From NCBI GenBank assembly GCA_003254905.1, contig QANU01011901.1, forward strand, positions 1,313,176 to 1,377,175: 64,000 nt of DNA, given 5' to 3'. Below, piece after piece: positions 12,708 through 24,214 of the stretch. The stretch is from Nissolia schottii (Eukaryota; Streptophyta; Magnoliopsida; Fabales; Fabaceae). The notes under the pieces were generated by a model. That model searched no databases, had not been told where the DNA came from, and worked only from the letters and a program-made list of their open reading frames with translations. The translations under genes and the position numbers were made by a program. Each line of letters starts with the position of its first letter. The stretch's first letter is position 1.

Positions 12708-15700
12708 TAGGGCTGTCAAAATGAGTCTGACCTACGAGTCCAATTAAATTGAGAGACTTTACATGTAAAAAGTAGACTCGCAATTTTTTTTTAAAAAAAT
12801 AGCCCAACCCATTTTACCCCACGGGCTAAACGGGTCAGCCAGTGATTTTTTTTTTTAAAATATCAAAATTTTAAAAGTATCATTTTGGACTCTAGATTTT
12901 ATTTTGGAGTTTAAGAGTTTAGAGTTTAACTATTTGGACTTATAATTGGGCATGTTTAACTATTTGTTATACTTAACTATATTTATATTGTTATAGATTT
13001 GAAGTGCTATCACATATATATTGATAAATTTTACATTCTATTCCTTCAATGAGTGTCAACATCCTACAAGTTGATATATAGTTTCAAACCTTGTTCATTA
13101 TTGATTAATTTACGAGAAAGAGTTTTAATTGTGTTTTTGATCAATAACATAACAGTACTCACATCATGTTATATGTCGTCATTTAATTAATGAAAATTTT
13201 ATTAATTCATGAATCGATTTCAAACAGCATTTGATAGCTTTCAAGCAAGATAGTTGAAGGAACAAAAAAAAAGATAATATAATCTCGCAATCAACTGTAA
13301 CGATGTAAAATTGTATAAGAGGAATTATAGAGAGAATGGATGAATTTTTGTGTATTTATTTGGTATGAATTGCAAATAAGAGATAGGATAGGATAGAAAT
13401 CCTCCTAAGGAAGAGATGAACTAAGAGAGAAGAAATCCTAGAGAGAGGGGGTAGGATCAACCAAATACAATTTCCATGCTTTCTAATTCCCCTCTTCCCC
13501 TTATTTATAATAAAGTTGGCTTCACTAATTGGGCCAATTCCTAATTCAGACCTTTATTTACTTAGGTCCGTTACAATACTCCCCCTTTTAAAAATAGACC
13601 TTGTCCTCAAGGTCCCAAAAAATAAAAATTTTCACCCGGATCCTATTGCATAAATTGTAAATTGCTGAAGGTGTCTTCATCAATTGGGCCAATTTTTGGT
13701 ATTTTCATAAAAATTTCCCTTGTGATAGCAGCCCACATCTTGATTCGTGTTTTTGTAAAGGAAGTGCCATCCACCATAACCCAAAAACAAAGCTCCTTCC
13801 TTAGCAGGTCGTCTTGCTCTTCCCTTAGCAGGCCCAAGTGTATATGCCCCAATTGAGTAGAAGAGCTCATTTTCTCTTCTCCCCCCAATAAGCCCTAGCC
13901 CCCCTCTTCCATTCGAGAACCACAGCATCTGCAGCCGCCAACCATCGCGCCATCGTCGCCTGCCACCATCTCATCTCCGTGCGTCTGTCAACTTGGCCCC
14001 CCGTTGCCGCTGGTTCCGTCTTGTCCCCTGCCTCAGTAGCAGCTCATCCCCTCGTCTCCGTCCAAACCCTCGAGGGCGACATGGCCATCGACGCCGCCCC
14101 AACCGTTCCCCTCCCCGACGTCATGAAGGTCTCCATCCGCCCCGACATCGGCACGTTCGTTGCTGGCGGTGGTAGAGCTCGCATGGCCACCACAGGTTCT
14201 CTCTCCCGCCACGCACACGTCGTGATGGCAACCACCCTCATGCGGTTTTCGTCGCTGGTTGTCGTGGCTGAGGCACCTTCCACATTGAGCTCTTCGCCAA
14301 CCGCCTTCTTCTCCGCGCCTTTAGTGCCCCTGTTATTGGGAGTTGCGGTGGCCGCCGTGCATTTCGCCAGCCACCGCGCCCACTCCAACTGCATTGAGCC
14401 CAGATCTCCCTTCACGTTCCTCCCCTTTCTGCCCGGCGTCGTTGTTGACAACGCCGCTCGAGCCCCCTGCAAGGTCTGGAATCTTCTATTCTCCTCTGCG
14501 GTGTCCCCCCCACTGCCCACCATGGCCAGATCTGCATCTGGTGGTGTTAACCAACTCCTCTTCTCCACCGCGATGTAGTCTCCACCGCTTCCGCCCCCTT
14601 GTATGCATCCCTCGTATCCGCCGTCGTCCGCCACCATGTAGTCCAGCGGCTTTGGTTGTGGCCTTTATATGCTTGACCTGCCGTCTCCCAACACCTCTGC
14701 GCCCAGTGTTGTCACCATAGCCTCAGAAGATTCAACGTAGGTGAGTTGCAAACTCGCCGTGGTCTGTACCGCCTTTGCTGTGCCCGTGAGCTTTGTGGCC
14801 TCCTCCTCCTCCTCGTCTTCGGCAAGGACCACAACCTTTCTGCCGACCGCTGCTCCCAGGGGTTCTTGATCTGGTTGCTCTTCCGGTGTTGCCATCACCG
14901 TCGTAGCCTTCAAATCGGGTGGCTCTGGTGGTGGTTCCTACCACACCTCCTCGGGGGTGAGTTGAGGATGGAACTGGATCAGGCCAACTCGATTCCTATG
15001 CAAGTAAGTTTAAATTGACCTCCCTTACTGCTTGAATTTCTTCATTTGCCTCTACCTTGGCTTGAATTTCTGGATCTATGAACTGCAATTGTTGATCTAC
15101 AGTTGTTGAATTGTTTGTTGCCTTTGGATTGCTGTGAACTGTTATCTCTGTCGTTGCTTGTATTTTTGCTTCTGAGTTGCCCTGTAATTTTGATCTCAAA
15201 TCTGCCACTGCTTCTTCCAAATCTATTTCCCATTCTGAGACTTGCTTCTGTTGAATCTCTGGCAGAATTGGGTTGAAATCCGATTGATAGCGATGAAGGA
15301 AGGCTACTTCAAAAGTGAGCCACTCCACTGCCGAATTGCGTCTCCTCCACAGAGTGAACCATGTTCAGACTCAACTGGTGAATCCTCCTTCCACCTCCAG
15401 CAACCTCTGCAACTCTGGCATTCCTTTGGCATTCCAAAACTTCGACGAGCAAAGGATCCACCAGTAGTCGTGCTTACCATCGAACACCGGCAGATCGACA
15501 CACAATGGAATATGGCTTGAGCTCTCTGAACCACCATGGGAAGCGGTAACCGCCGACATGGTGTTCAATGAAAGCACCATTTATAACAATGTAAAATTGT
15601 ATAAGAGGAAGTATAGAGAGAATGGATGAATTTTTGTGTATTTTTCTGTATTTGTTTGGTATGAATTGCAAATAAGAGATAAGATAGGATAAAAACCCTC

Positions 15701-16094
15701 TTAAGGAAGAGATGAACTAAGAGAGAAGAAATCCTAGAAGGAGGTAGGATCAACCAAATACAATTTCCATGCTTTCTAATTCCTCTCTTCCCCCCTATTT
15801 ATAATAAATTTGGCTCAGCTAATTCCTAATTCGGACATTTATTTACTTAAGTCTGTTATATCAACCATTAAAACTATTTTTTTCAATTAATTAATAGATA
15901 GACGATAAAAAATAATTAAAAATGACAGCACATATTTATTCATTTTGTATTTAAAATCATAAAAAATAAATTAAAATTTTAATTTTTTAATAAAAATGAA
16001 CTGACAAACTAAATCATTTAAACTCATAAATTAATTATAACGAGTCAAACTTTAAAAGAGACATAATTTTATAACCAACTCGTTTGACACCATA
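12708..16094. mobile_element. hAT-like DNA transposon, interrupted by a nested LTR retroelement
   Basis: The left end reads TAGGGCTGTCAAAATGAGT. The reverse complement of the right end reads TATGGTGTCAAACGAGT. These are imperfect inverted termini of the TAGGG-TGTCAA type seen in plant hAT elements. The flanks carry an 8-bp near-duplication, GCATCAAC at 12700-12707 and GCGTCAAC at 16095-16102 (7 of 8 match). Eight-base duplications are the hAT hallmark. Without the nested element and one copy of its duplication the element is about 0.8 kb and non-coding, so it would be a non-autonomous member. The superfamily assignment is inference from termini plus duplication length. Confidence 0.72.
13296..15860 (-). 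mobile_element. Short non-autonomous LTR retrotransposon with both LTRs, nested in the hAT element
   Basis: Two direct repeats of about 280 bp, 13296-13575 and 15582-15860, have inverted TGTAAC/GTTACA-type ends. They are flanked by the identical 5-bp duplication TCAAC (13291-13295 and 15861-15865). Reading on the minus strand, a primer-binding-like TGGTGCTTTCATTG starts 2 nt inside the 5' LTR, and a polypurine tract (AAAAGGGGGAGT) sits just before the 3' LTR, which fixes the orientation. The interior is only 2.0 kb. It shows a gag-like start (LPVFDGKHDYWW near 15480) but no recognisable protease, reverse transcriptase, RNase H or integrase, so it resembles gag-only or LARD-type elements. By eye the LTRs differ at roughly 6-7% of positions, suggesting insertion a few million years ago. 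It is a fossil and its coding part is broken. Confidence 0.88.
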
Positions 16095-16104
16095 GCGTCA
16101 ACCA

Positions 16105-16710
16105 ATCAATGCAGCAAAAAAGTTGGTAAGAAAAGTCAAATTGTCAAAAATCGAATCTTCTCTCTCTGACGTGATATCTTAATGTATTTTCCCCATCTCT
16201 AAATGAAGTCTTGTCATCCATGCACAAATTGATCCGCTTCGTTGCCATCGTACAGTAAAAAACAATTCTTTCACCTTATAATTATGAGTTTAATTTTTAA
16301 TTTTATGATCTCTTAATATATATAATTTTTGTGTAAGTGAGAGATAAAATTAATTATTTATACTAATCTAATAATATTTAATTAATTAACAATGTAATAA
16401 TATTTTACTTTGTCAACTAATAGAAATTAGACTCTATAATTATTTTACGCTTTTTCTTTTTGATATATAACTAATTTAGTTATTTCAATCTATGTGCTTT
16501 TAACTCACAAATTAGATTAAATCTTTATTTTCATGCATATATCCGGAGGATTTCTTTCCGTTCAATGAGCATTTCATGCTTCTGCTTAATTCATTTATAT
16601 AGTATAAAATTAAAACCCTTCAAACTATCATCCGCCGAATGGAGAATGTGGCATGAGCCTTGGTCTCTCTTATTAGTTGCTCTCAAGTTTGAGTTATTTG
16701 AATAAAAAAA
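16105..16710. other. Intergenic, AT-rich
   Basis: No gene or bounded element recognised. Confidence 0.5.
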
Positions 16711-16717
16711 AGGGTTC

Positions 16718-16932
16718 TGCTACACGTACACTAAAAATCATACACCATACATACACCCAGTACTTATATACATAAAGTTTATGTTTTAACTTATGTAATG
16801 TTTGTGCACTTAATTAAGTATAGTTGACAGTATCATTTATAAGTTTGTAATGTTTGTGCACTCGTGAGAATAAAGTTTGTGCATTATTAATGGTGTATGT
16901 ATGAGTGTATGAAATTAGGTGTACATGTAGCA
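16718..16932. repeat. MITE-like inverted-repeat element
   Basis: The left end (TGCTACACGTACAC, then a CATACACCATACATACAC block) is matched by the inverted right end (TGCTACATGTACAC, then a CATACAC..CATACATACACC block). The imperfect terminal inverted repeats are about 45 bp around a 215-bp unit. The centre repeats AATGTTTGTGCACT twice (about 16797 and 16850). It has no coding capacity. The flanks are A-rich, so the target-site duplication could not be decided, and neither could the superfamily. Confidence 0.6.
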
Positions 16933-16939
16933 TTTTTGT

Positions 16940-17995
16940 AAAAAAAATTATTGCTAAGAGATTTATATCCATCAAAAAAGTTAGATTAATCGAGTTCATA
17001 GTAATAAAATTTGAATACTAGCAATGTAATAATAAAAAAAGAAAAACCCTCAAATTAAGCCATGTGTGAATTTTTTTTTTCAACTATGACTGGTTGAGGG
17101 ATCAAAATCCACACTACATTACTCACGTTAGTTTAAGAAACATACATTGAAAAAATGAATTTCTCTTTGCACTTCATGATAAAAATGAGTCCATGTCGGC
17201 CAAATTAATCTGAACATACATACATATATATAATATTACAAATAAATACCTTTTACATAAAAATAAAAAAAAGTCTGAGAAAGCTCTTTTTTATTTTATT
17301 TTAATCATAAGCTATTTTAATCCTAAAATAAATTAATCCAAATAACCCAAAGGATGGTTGAGTTGTTACTGAACATAGGGGGAAAATTCAAATAATAAGA
17401 GAAGAGATTTATATGAATGTTTTTTTTTTTACTCTCTTAGTGCTGAGATGAATGGTTTATACAAAGGGAAATGAGCTGTTATATTATCGGTGAAATATAT
17501 AATGTCAAAGTAAAACAAAGCTCACAATCATAGAAAACAAAGCTCAAATTTGATTGCAGAATGACTATATATTAAAATTTACAGCAGAACACACATATTT
17601 AAATTACACCCAATCTTCTCACCAATCACCAATCAATCCCTAGCTAAGCATCTAATTGAAAAAAGACTCACCAACACAATACACATGTTTCAATCACTTG
17701 AACTGTGATTGATCGCAAAACAACTTTTAATCACACGTAGAATACGATGACATCTCAATTTTTATATTAAAAGAAGTGTCACAATTTAAATTTAAAATAT
17801 ATCATTTTGAATGCGATCATAAATATATCTTGCATGACACACCATCCCAAATTCTCCTGGGACGCATATAGAAACTTCCAATTAATTAACCAGCCACCCC
17901 ATCATGACCACTAATCAAAAATGGAATGAAAGCATGCAACAAAATGGAAATTAAGAAAAAGATTTCATAATTTAGTAGAGAAAGAGAGAGTGGTG
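16940..17995. other. Intergenic; right end is probable FPF1-like 3' UTR
   Basis: No other gene recognised. Confidence 0.5.
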
Positions 17996-18003
17996 AGAGC
18001 ATT

Positions 18004-18354
18004 TCACATGTCTCTGACTTCGAAGGCGTTCTTGTTCTTGACGACGATGTCGTACATGTGTACGGACTTGAACTTGTTGAAGTCCTTGGGGAGGGAGATG
18101 AGGTGGACGGTGGAGCGCTTGTGGAACTGAAGCAGGTCAGGGTCCTCGTAGTACCTCTCCCACCCAAGCGACGCCAGCTTCCTCTCCAGCACCGCGTAGC
18201 TTGTTATCACCTCGTTGCTCGGAGTGTGGACCAGCACCTTCCTCATCCTCTGCTGCTGCGCCGACGACGACGACGATGACGACGATGACGACTCTGCCCC
18301 TGGGTTCTCCACCAGCCTCACCACCCCGTTCTTGAATACCCACACCCCTGACAT
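18004..18354 (-). CDS. Flowering-promoting factor 1-like protein (FPF1/FLP family), intronless
   Basis: The frame from ATG 18354 to the stop at 18004-18006 gives 116 residues. It starts [20 protein letters not shown] and carries the family block [19 protein letters not shown], followed by [20 protein letters not shown] and LISLPKDF. It ends [15 protein letters not shown]. Family knowledge: FPF1-like proteins are about 110-124 residues, encoded without introns, and affect flowering time, gibberellin responses and root or stem growth; the biochemical role is unknown. An insertion of ten serines (about residues 22-31), encoded by a GAC/GAT-rich microsatellite on the plus strand, sits in the variable loop after ENPGAE. 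The frame stays open for 56 more codons upstream, but that stretch crosses an (ATG)n microsatellite and the TATA box, so I chose the conserved MSGVWVF start. Confidence 0.95.
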   Translation of the reverse strand: MSGVWVFKNGVVRLVENPGAESSSSSSSSSSAQQQRMRKVLVHTPSNEVITSYAVLERKLASLGWERYYEDPDLLQFHKRSTVHLISLPKDFNKFKSVHMYDIVVKNKNAFEVRDM

Positions 18355-18357
18355 CAC

Positions 18358-18388
<31 letters not shown>
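18358..18388 (-). repeat. (CAT)n microsatellite in the FPF1-like 5' leader
   Basis: About ten ATG/CAT triplets lie immediately upstream of the start codon. On the coding strand they read CATCATCAT, in a register that would translate as poly-Ile or poly-His and not as a run of start codons in the FPF1 frame. Length polymorphism is likely. Confidence 0.8.
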
Positions 18389-18467
18389 TGTGTGTGTGAG
18401 CTTGCTTGCTTCGAGGGTGTGGGATCCGAGCTTGATTTGGATGGGAGAATAGCGCATGCAGTGTGCG

Positions 18468-18475
18468 TATATATA
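18468..18475 (-). promoter_or_regulatory. TATA box of the FPF1-like gene
   Basis: CTATATATAC on the minus strand lies about 115 bases before the ATG, which fits a short 5' leader that includes the microsatellite. There is no competing TATA box between it and the ATG. Confidence 0.65.
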
Positions 18476-18639
18476 GGTGAAATGACATGGGCTGTGAGGA
18501 TGAGATACTCACTTCCATTCATTCAACTATTTTATTTTATTTTATTTTATCGCATCCTCATATTACTTAAAAGGTTAGGGTTCAACAGGAATTCTTTTCT
18601 TCTTCCTTTTTTTTTTTTAATATCTTCTTAGAGTAAGAG

Positions 18640-19960
18640 ATTTATCTTTCTCTATTTTTTTTATTGCTTGGCATATCAATACATGTTAAAGTTAGTGATG
18701 TATCAAGCAACAAATAGAAGAGAATAAGAGAATCTCTTACTTAGAGACACTGAGAACAAAAACATGTTTAGAGAAAGAGATGAATACATAAAATTTAAAA
18801 TTATTTTTTTCATCAAAATGATTTTTTAACTAATTTCTATACAATAAAAAGGAGAAATACATGAGAAATATTATGAGATGATTTTTAAACTAAATTTTGT
18901 ACTTTTAAAATAGAAAGATACACACATCTTTATTATTTTAGTTGTTTGTCTCCATATTTTATTTGTCGCAAAACACTTGCCGAATACCACTTAGACTCCA
19001 CTAGGTGTAACCTTCGTGCAACCGACTGTCATTTTATATGGTCACGTGAAGACTATAAATGTGTAAATATGGGAGAAGAATGGAATTGGAAGATATATGC
19101 TTTTATAATTTAGAGGGATATATGTTTGGATGGGAATACTACAGCTAAGGGGGTGGGGCCCCAGAGAGAGAGAGAGAGAGAGAGGGGAAAGGTCTTATTC
19201 TAACGATGCATTTGGGGACAGGGGCGTTTGGGGGGCCTGGCCCCTTTTCTCAATTTCACACCAGGATAATAGTAATGTCGATTCCCTTTTCCATTTGCGT
19301 ACGTAGTCCAAGTGTTGTTACCCCACACCACCTATAGAATCTTTGTTTTGTTTGGCTCAGAAATAGCTCTTTATTCTAGAAACAAAGTATGATGATTAAG
19401 TCTCATGTGGATGAATATATGCATACAATGACACAATAAAATGTGCGTGTATGTATGTAAATGTACACTTGCTGCTTAGGAACATCTATATTATTGGCGT
19501 GTACAAAAGAATCATGCACATAGGCCAAATTAAATGTGCTCCGTTTAGCAAATCGAGCTCCTTAATTGGCCAGGCTAAAAGACTAATGGGCGAGGGAATA
19601 AATTTCTGTATATAGAAAGGAGGATGCTCATTGCACAATAGGATTATATGAATCATGATGTTAACATAGCCTTTTCCAAAAGCTTTCCTATGGTTTGTGA
19701 GGAAGGATAAAGAAATGCAGAGAGTGGTGGTGTGGACCAAAATATGAACGGAACTAATTGCTTTCAATTAACAGAAAATGTTATCTGTACCATATAAATT
19801 TTTAGCCACGAGTTGTAATATATAATTAGTGATTAGTTTATAACATTGTGAGATCCAATTCTATTCTCTTATCCTTTGCTTGCACCCTTCAATTAACATT
19901 GTTGACTAGCATTAGGACATGCATGTGTATATGTGGGGAATGCTTTCCACCTGTTTTTGT
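18640..19960. other. Intergenic
   Basis: No gene supported. A (GA)n run lies near 19163-19183. Confidence 0.5.
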
Positions 19961-19964
19961 GTTC

Positions 19965-20390
19965 GTGTGTACGACACACTGTGGACACCGATACTTAAGG
20001 ACACGCGTCTGATAATCATGTCTCCCATATTCGAAAGTGTTCAAATAAAAAGTTTGTAATTTGTCGTATCCATGCGTATCCGGGTTAAATTTGTTGTATT
20101 CGGCTATGTCTGAGCAAAAAAATACTTTAAATACTAAATTTACAATAATATAGACTCTTGAAAAATTAGTAAGTATTATACATGAAACTATTTAAAATAC
20201 ACCATCTATTAAGAAATGGATTTAAAATACATTGAAAATTGATAATTTAACACTAATAAATTACCAGATATTATTATCAATCTTGAATTTTATACATACA
20301 TATATGTCATGGACAAGTCCTATAAATTTTTGAAATCGGTAAACCATCATGTCTTGTGTCTGTATAAGTGTCGGTGCAAGCGCTACTTAG
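19965..20390. repeat. Possible inverted-repeat transposon remnant (GTGTCCG/CGGACAC type)
   Basis: The left side has GACACACTGTGGACACCGATAC. The right side, inverted, has TTGCACCGACACTTATACAGACACAAG. These are weakly matching ends rich in GACAC, a pattern often seen in plant DNA-transposon termini. The match is poor and no duplication was found. Confidence 0.3.
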
Positions 20391-20394
20391 CTTT

Positions 20395-22990
20395 CCACGC
20401 AGTTCTTTTTTGTATTTGTTGCCTAACAGTGGATGCTTATTTATACTTTAGGTAAAAGGTTAATTGTTTGTTTGCCTAACTAGTTTTGACAATTCACATC
20501 ACCAGCCTTCAGTTTATATTACTATAATTTGCTTTTTATGAACGTCAAAGTTCAAACCAAATCCCTATGTTTGAATTTGTGTTATAATATATGACCGTAT
20601 GAACAACATCCTGCAACTTCCTTTCCGGCTAGCTACATAGAGAATAGGTTAGGCAGAGAACTCAAAGTCATAGATGTCTGCATATCCCAAGTAAAATGAT
20701 CCCTCTAAAATAAAGCTCCATTTAGAATAGGTAGACTCTTTATCCACATCTGAATTTAATTTGAACCTAAAACATATCCATGACCATGCACAAAACTCAA
20801 CAACACTCAGTGATCCACGCACTATATATATTTTAATTTCTAAGAGGGCTATATGAAGCATCAATTATTACCAATTACTGTTTTGTGCCCTTTGGAATTG
20901 TCTTCTCCCAGGTGCGATTCCTCTAGGGGTGCCATTTTTTAAGTTTTTGAGGGACCAGTAGTTTGAGTATTGTCTTCAATAAACATTGTTAATTTGGCAA
21001 TAGCACCAAGAAAGGGTAGACAGATTTTATGTGATTTACAAATTATGTTTGCATCTATATGCATATATGTATAGAAAATTGGTCAATGTCCATATAAAAG
21101 CAAGCACAACACAACTTGGGAGAGAATAAAAGAAAAGTAGAGCTAGATTCCAATTTCCAACGCCCCCATCTGACCCAACCAAAAATCAAAGTAGAGCCAT
21201 CAAGGTTGTAGACCTTTAGGGCACACCATGCTCGTGACTTTGCTCCAATTTTGCTACCTTCTCCTCGTGCCACCACGGGGCCTTGTGATGCCAATTGGAC
21301 CACCACTCAGTCTCTTCTCATAATTTGCTATCTTCCATCCATTAATTCATAGTTACACTTATTCATTCTCCCAAACTTATTATATTCGAGAAATTCTTAA
21401 TTGTACTTAGAGTAACCGATTCATTAACTCTTTGCCTGCCACATCAATAATTGGGAGTGCTTTATAAAATAAAGATAGTTCACATTATGTAATATATCAA
21501 ATAGCAAACCGATTAAAGCAAAAACTAAAAACTTCTTCGTATATAGTGCCTAATGGGTGATATGTATCTCTCTTAAAACTCCTTAACTTCACATTTTTCC
21601 TCAAATCATTGAGGAATTTTAGTATGTACCATTTTTCTCCCTATGAGCAATCCATGTAATCATAGTAATTATACCAATATACATACTTGCATAAACTACT
21701 TACGAAAAGAATAATTAAAATTGATTGGGGACTATCGATCGTAGACTATGAGGTGGCATTAAAGCCCGTCTCTACGTACCCTTAAGACATAATTTTGATT
21801 CCCATTATATCCATTACAGCTGAATTTTCCAAGTTGAGGTTTTGTTGATAAGCCAAATCAGCTTTTTGGGATTTTGTTTTCCCACATTTTTTTTTGGGCA
21901 ATAAAGTTATATATTCGGAGAACGAAGGTCTCCTTTTCAAAACGACCAACTTTCAAAGCATGCATGGTTACTACTTTAATCCAATGTCACTTTGAGAATC
22001 ATAAATATAATGGACTTGGCTCCAAAATAGATGGAAAGCTTCCCCAAGCAACACACTTGTATACACAGCAAGTCCATGTGATTGTCACGCTTTAAAAGCC
22101 AAAATGCATGCAAGTACTATATACACTAAACGAAGTGAAATATATACTAGGTCGTATCAGCATCCTAAGGAGATGTATTATGTCTTTCCATAGTAACCTC
22201 TTCTTTTAAAAGTAAGGCATATATGGCTAGGGCTTTGCGTTATGCAATAGAGTACTGCTTTCAATATTGCACATGGTTTCCGAAGATCAGCAATAAAGTA
22301 GCGTTTGATTTTTATCCTAAAATAAAATAAACAAAAATATAAAAGATATAAACATGTTTAAAAAAGTGGACATACAGACATAAAGAAAATTTAAAATTAT
22401 CTTTATCTCAAAATAATTTTTTTAACTGATTTTTATACCACAAAAAAAAGACACATGAAACATGTTTTGAGAATGATTTTTAAGTTAATTTTTATACCTT
22501 TAAAAAGAAACGCAAGAGATGCCTCTCTAAACAAACCAAATGCTACCAAAAATCCAATTATAGATTACTAGGGTTTTTGACCAATATATATGTACATATA
22601 TATCCCCATGATATTCGAAGTTATGTAATCAAAATCAACAAAATCTGCAATGTGCTTTATATGCCTTGTCATTTCCTTGTCAAATCTGCAAGGTCCTCTC
22701 ATTGTAAAAAAGTAAAAATTAAAATTTAAAAATTACAAGTATGCAAGAAAAAGGAAAAACTATTGTAAAAATTAGTTTATGACAAACAAGATTTAAAAGA
22801 AAACCGATGCAAATAATTGAAAAAAGAAAAGAAAAACCATTAGTTATTGTAAGTTTTTTCTATGGCTTAGGTTCAAAAATTGGTGTTTGCTTAGCTAATG
22901 ATATTTTCTCCCTTTGAAAAAGAAAAATTTGTTCGTACAATACAAATGTATTCTGTATGGACCACTTCAGTTAATGAGGGAATGTAAAAA

Positions 22991-23027
<37 letters not shown>

Positions 23028-23360
23028 TCATGGGGAAATAAACTGTTGTAGATAACGCACACCCATGCAAAGAGATCACATATACAGCTGGCTTTCAGTG
23101 TATAGGAAGCAACTAACAGCTTTTCTTGGAGTATACAATACATTAGAGAAAGAAAAGACATATATACGCTTCTTTTTTCTATTTTTGTGTGGGTGGGGGT
23201 AAAAAGATAATTATATTATTAACTACTATTCTAATCTGTTTCGTGAAGAAAGTAAGATAGGCTTGTTGCAATATGACCTGCCTTAATACTATTAATAACC
23301 ATTAATTAACAATTGAGTAGCTACGATTAACTGGATGAAACCTAGCCATGTGATGTGAGG
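20395..23360. other. Intergenic, AT-rich
   Basis: I searched both strands for coding similarity and saw none. (TC)n(TA)n microsatellite at about 22992-23028. A long stretch like this could hold regulatory elements, but none is identifiable by reading. Confidence 0.5.
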
Positions 23361-23476
23361 TTGAGTTTTTTTTTCTTCTTCTTCGTGCTCTCAATTTTGA
23401 GATTTAACATAGTTGTATATCATAAACTTGAATTCAAGATCTTTAGTTAAGTCCAATAAGACCCAAGATAGGAACA

Positions 23477-23780
23477 CTACAGCTTCACAATACAAGGAAA
23501 AAAGATGTCAACAGCATCTGCCAGAAAATCATTAGAAATAATAGCAGAAACACTTTCAAAAAGTTCCATGTCTTGATAAAGATTGAGTCCCTTCTTAGCA
23601 AGTCCATCAATACAATGATTGGCCACTTTGAAAATATGAGAGATCCTTACCTCCGTATGGGTATAACGGAGGTCTTGAATAGCATTATGGAGGGTTTGGC
23701 AAGCATGCCTAGCCCCACTATATATGTGTTTGTCTATATACGTGAGACCGAGGTTGAGTTTAATTGTAGTTAATCTTTTT
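23477..23780 (-). pseudogene. LINE-type RNase H C-terminal fragment
   Basis: On the minus strand an uninterrupted frame without a start codon encodes LRYTHTEVRISHIFKVANHC, then IDGLAKKGLN and a C-terminal FLADAVDIFFPCIVKL, ending in a stop at 23477-23479. Family knowledge: 'HI.R.AN..AD.LA..G' followed by a '..L...DI.FPR.V' tail is the end of the RNase H domain found at the C-terminus of plant non-LTR (LINE) polyproteins and in many orphan 'ribonuclease H-like' genes. The upstream catalytic portion is absent, so it is a 5'-truncated LINE tail or relic. An antisense poly(A)-like T-run near 23367-23374 could be its 3' tail. Confidence 0.65.
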
Positions 23781-24156
23781 CTTTTTCATTTTTTTAAAGT
23801 AATATCTCAACTTATATACACATGTATTAAGCATATAGTCTAAAACCAACGATAGTTAGTTCATCTGATGGGTCTTTTGCTCATTTATTACTACGACTTA
23901 AGTTTGCGTTTTAGATTTTTTAGTGGGTGATTCGTAACGAGTATTACTACGACTATAAGCACTAATGAGCCCGAAGCATGCCAACAACTTCCCCTCAACT
24001 TACATTTTTTTAATTAAAAAAAATCATATAGCTTAAGCGCGTAAACACCATTTTGTTACCATTAACATTTGGTACTTAGCCTTTTAAGGGCAACTTTGGT
24101 CCTTCTCTTTCATCTTTTTCTTAAAGATCGTCCATCTTAATCAAAAGCCTGGGCAT

Positions 24157-24214
24157 CTTAAGTATTAAAGGATGATGGCCCCGCTCTTAAGTATTAAAGG
24201 ATGATGGCCCCGCT
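24157..24214. repeat. Perfect tandem duplication of a 29-bp unit
   Basis: The unit begins CTTAAGTATTAAAGG and ends GGCCCCGCT. It occurs twice without mismatch (24157-24185 and 24186-24214), so it is a recent duplication. It is in non-coding DNA. Confidence 0.9.

Noticed and set aside
13979-14637. Open frames of about 200 codons on both strands
   Set aside because: They lie inside the LTR retroelement; low-complexity GC-rich composition and no recognisable host protein.
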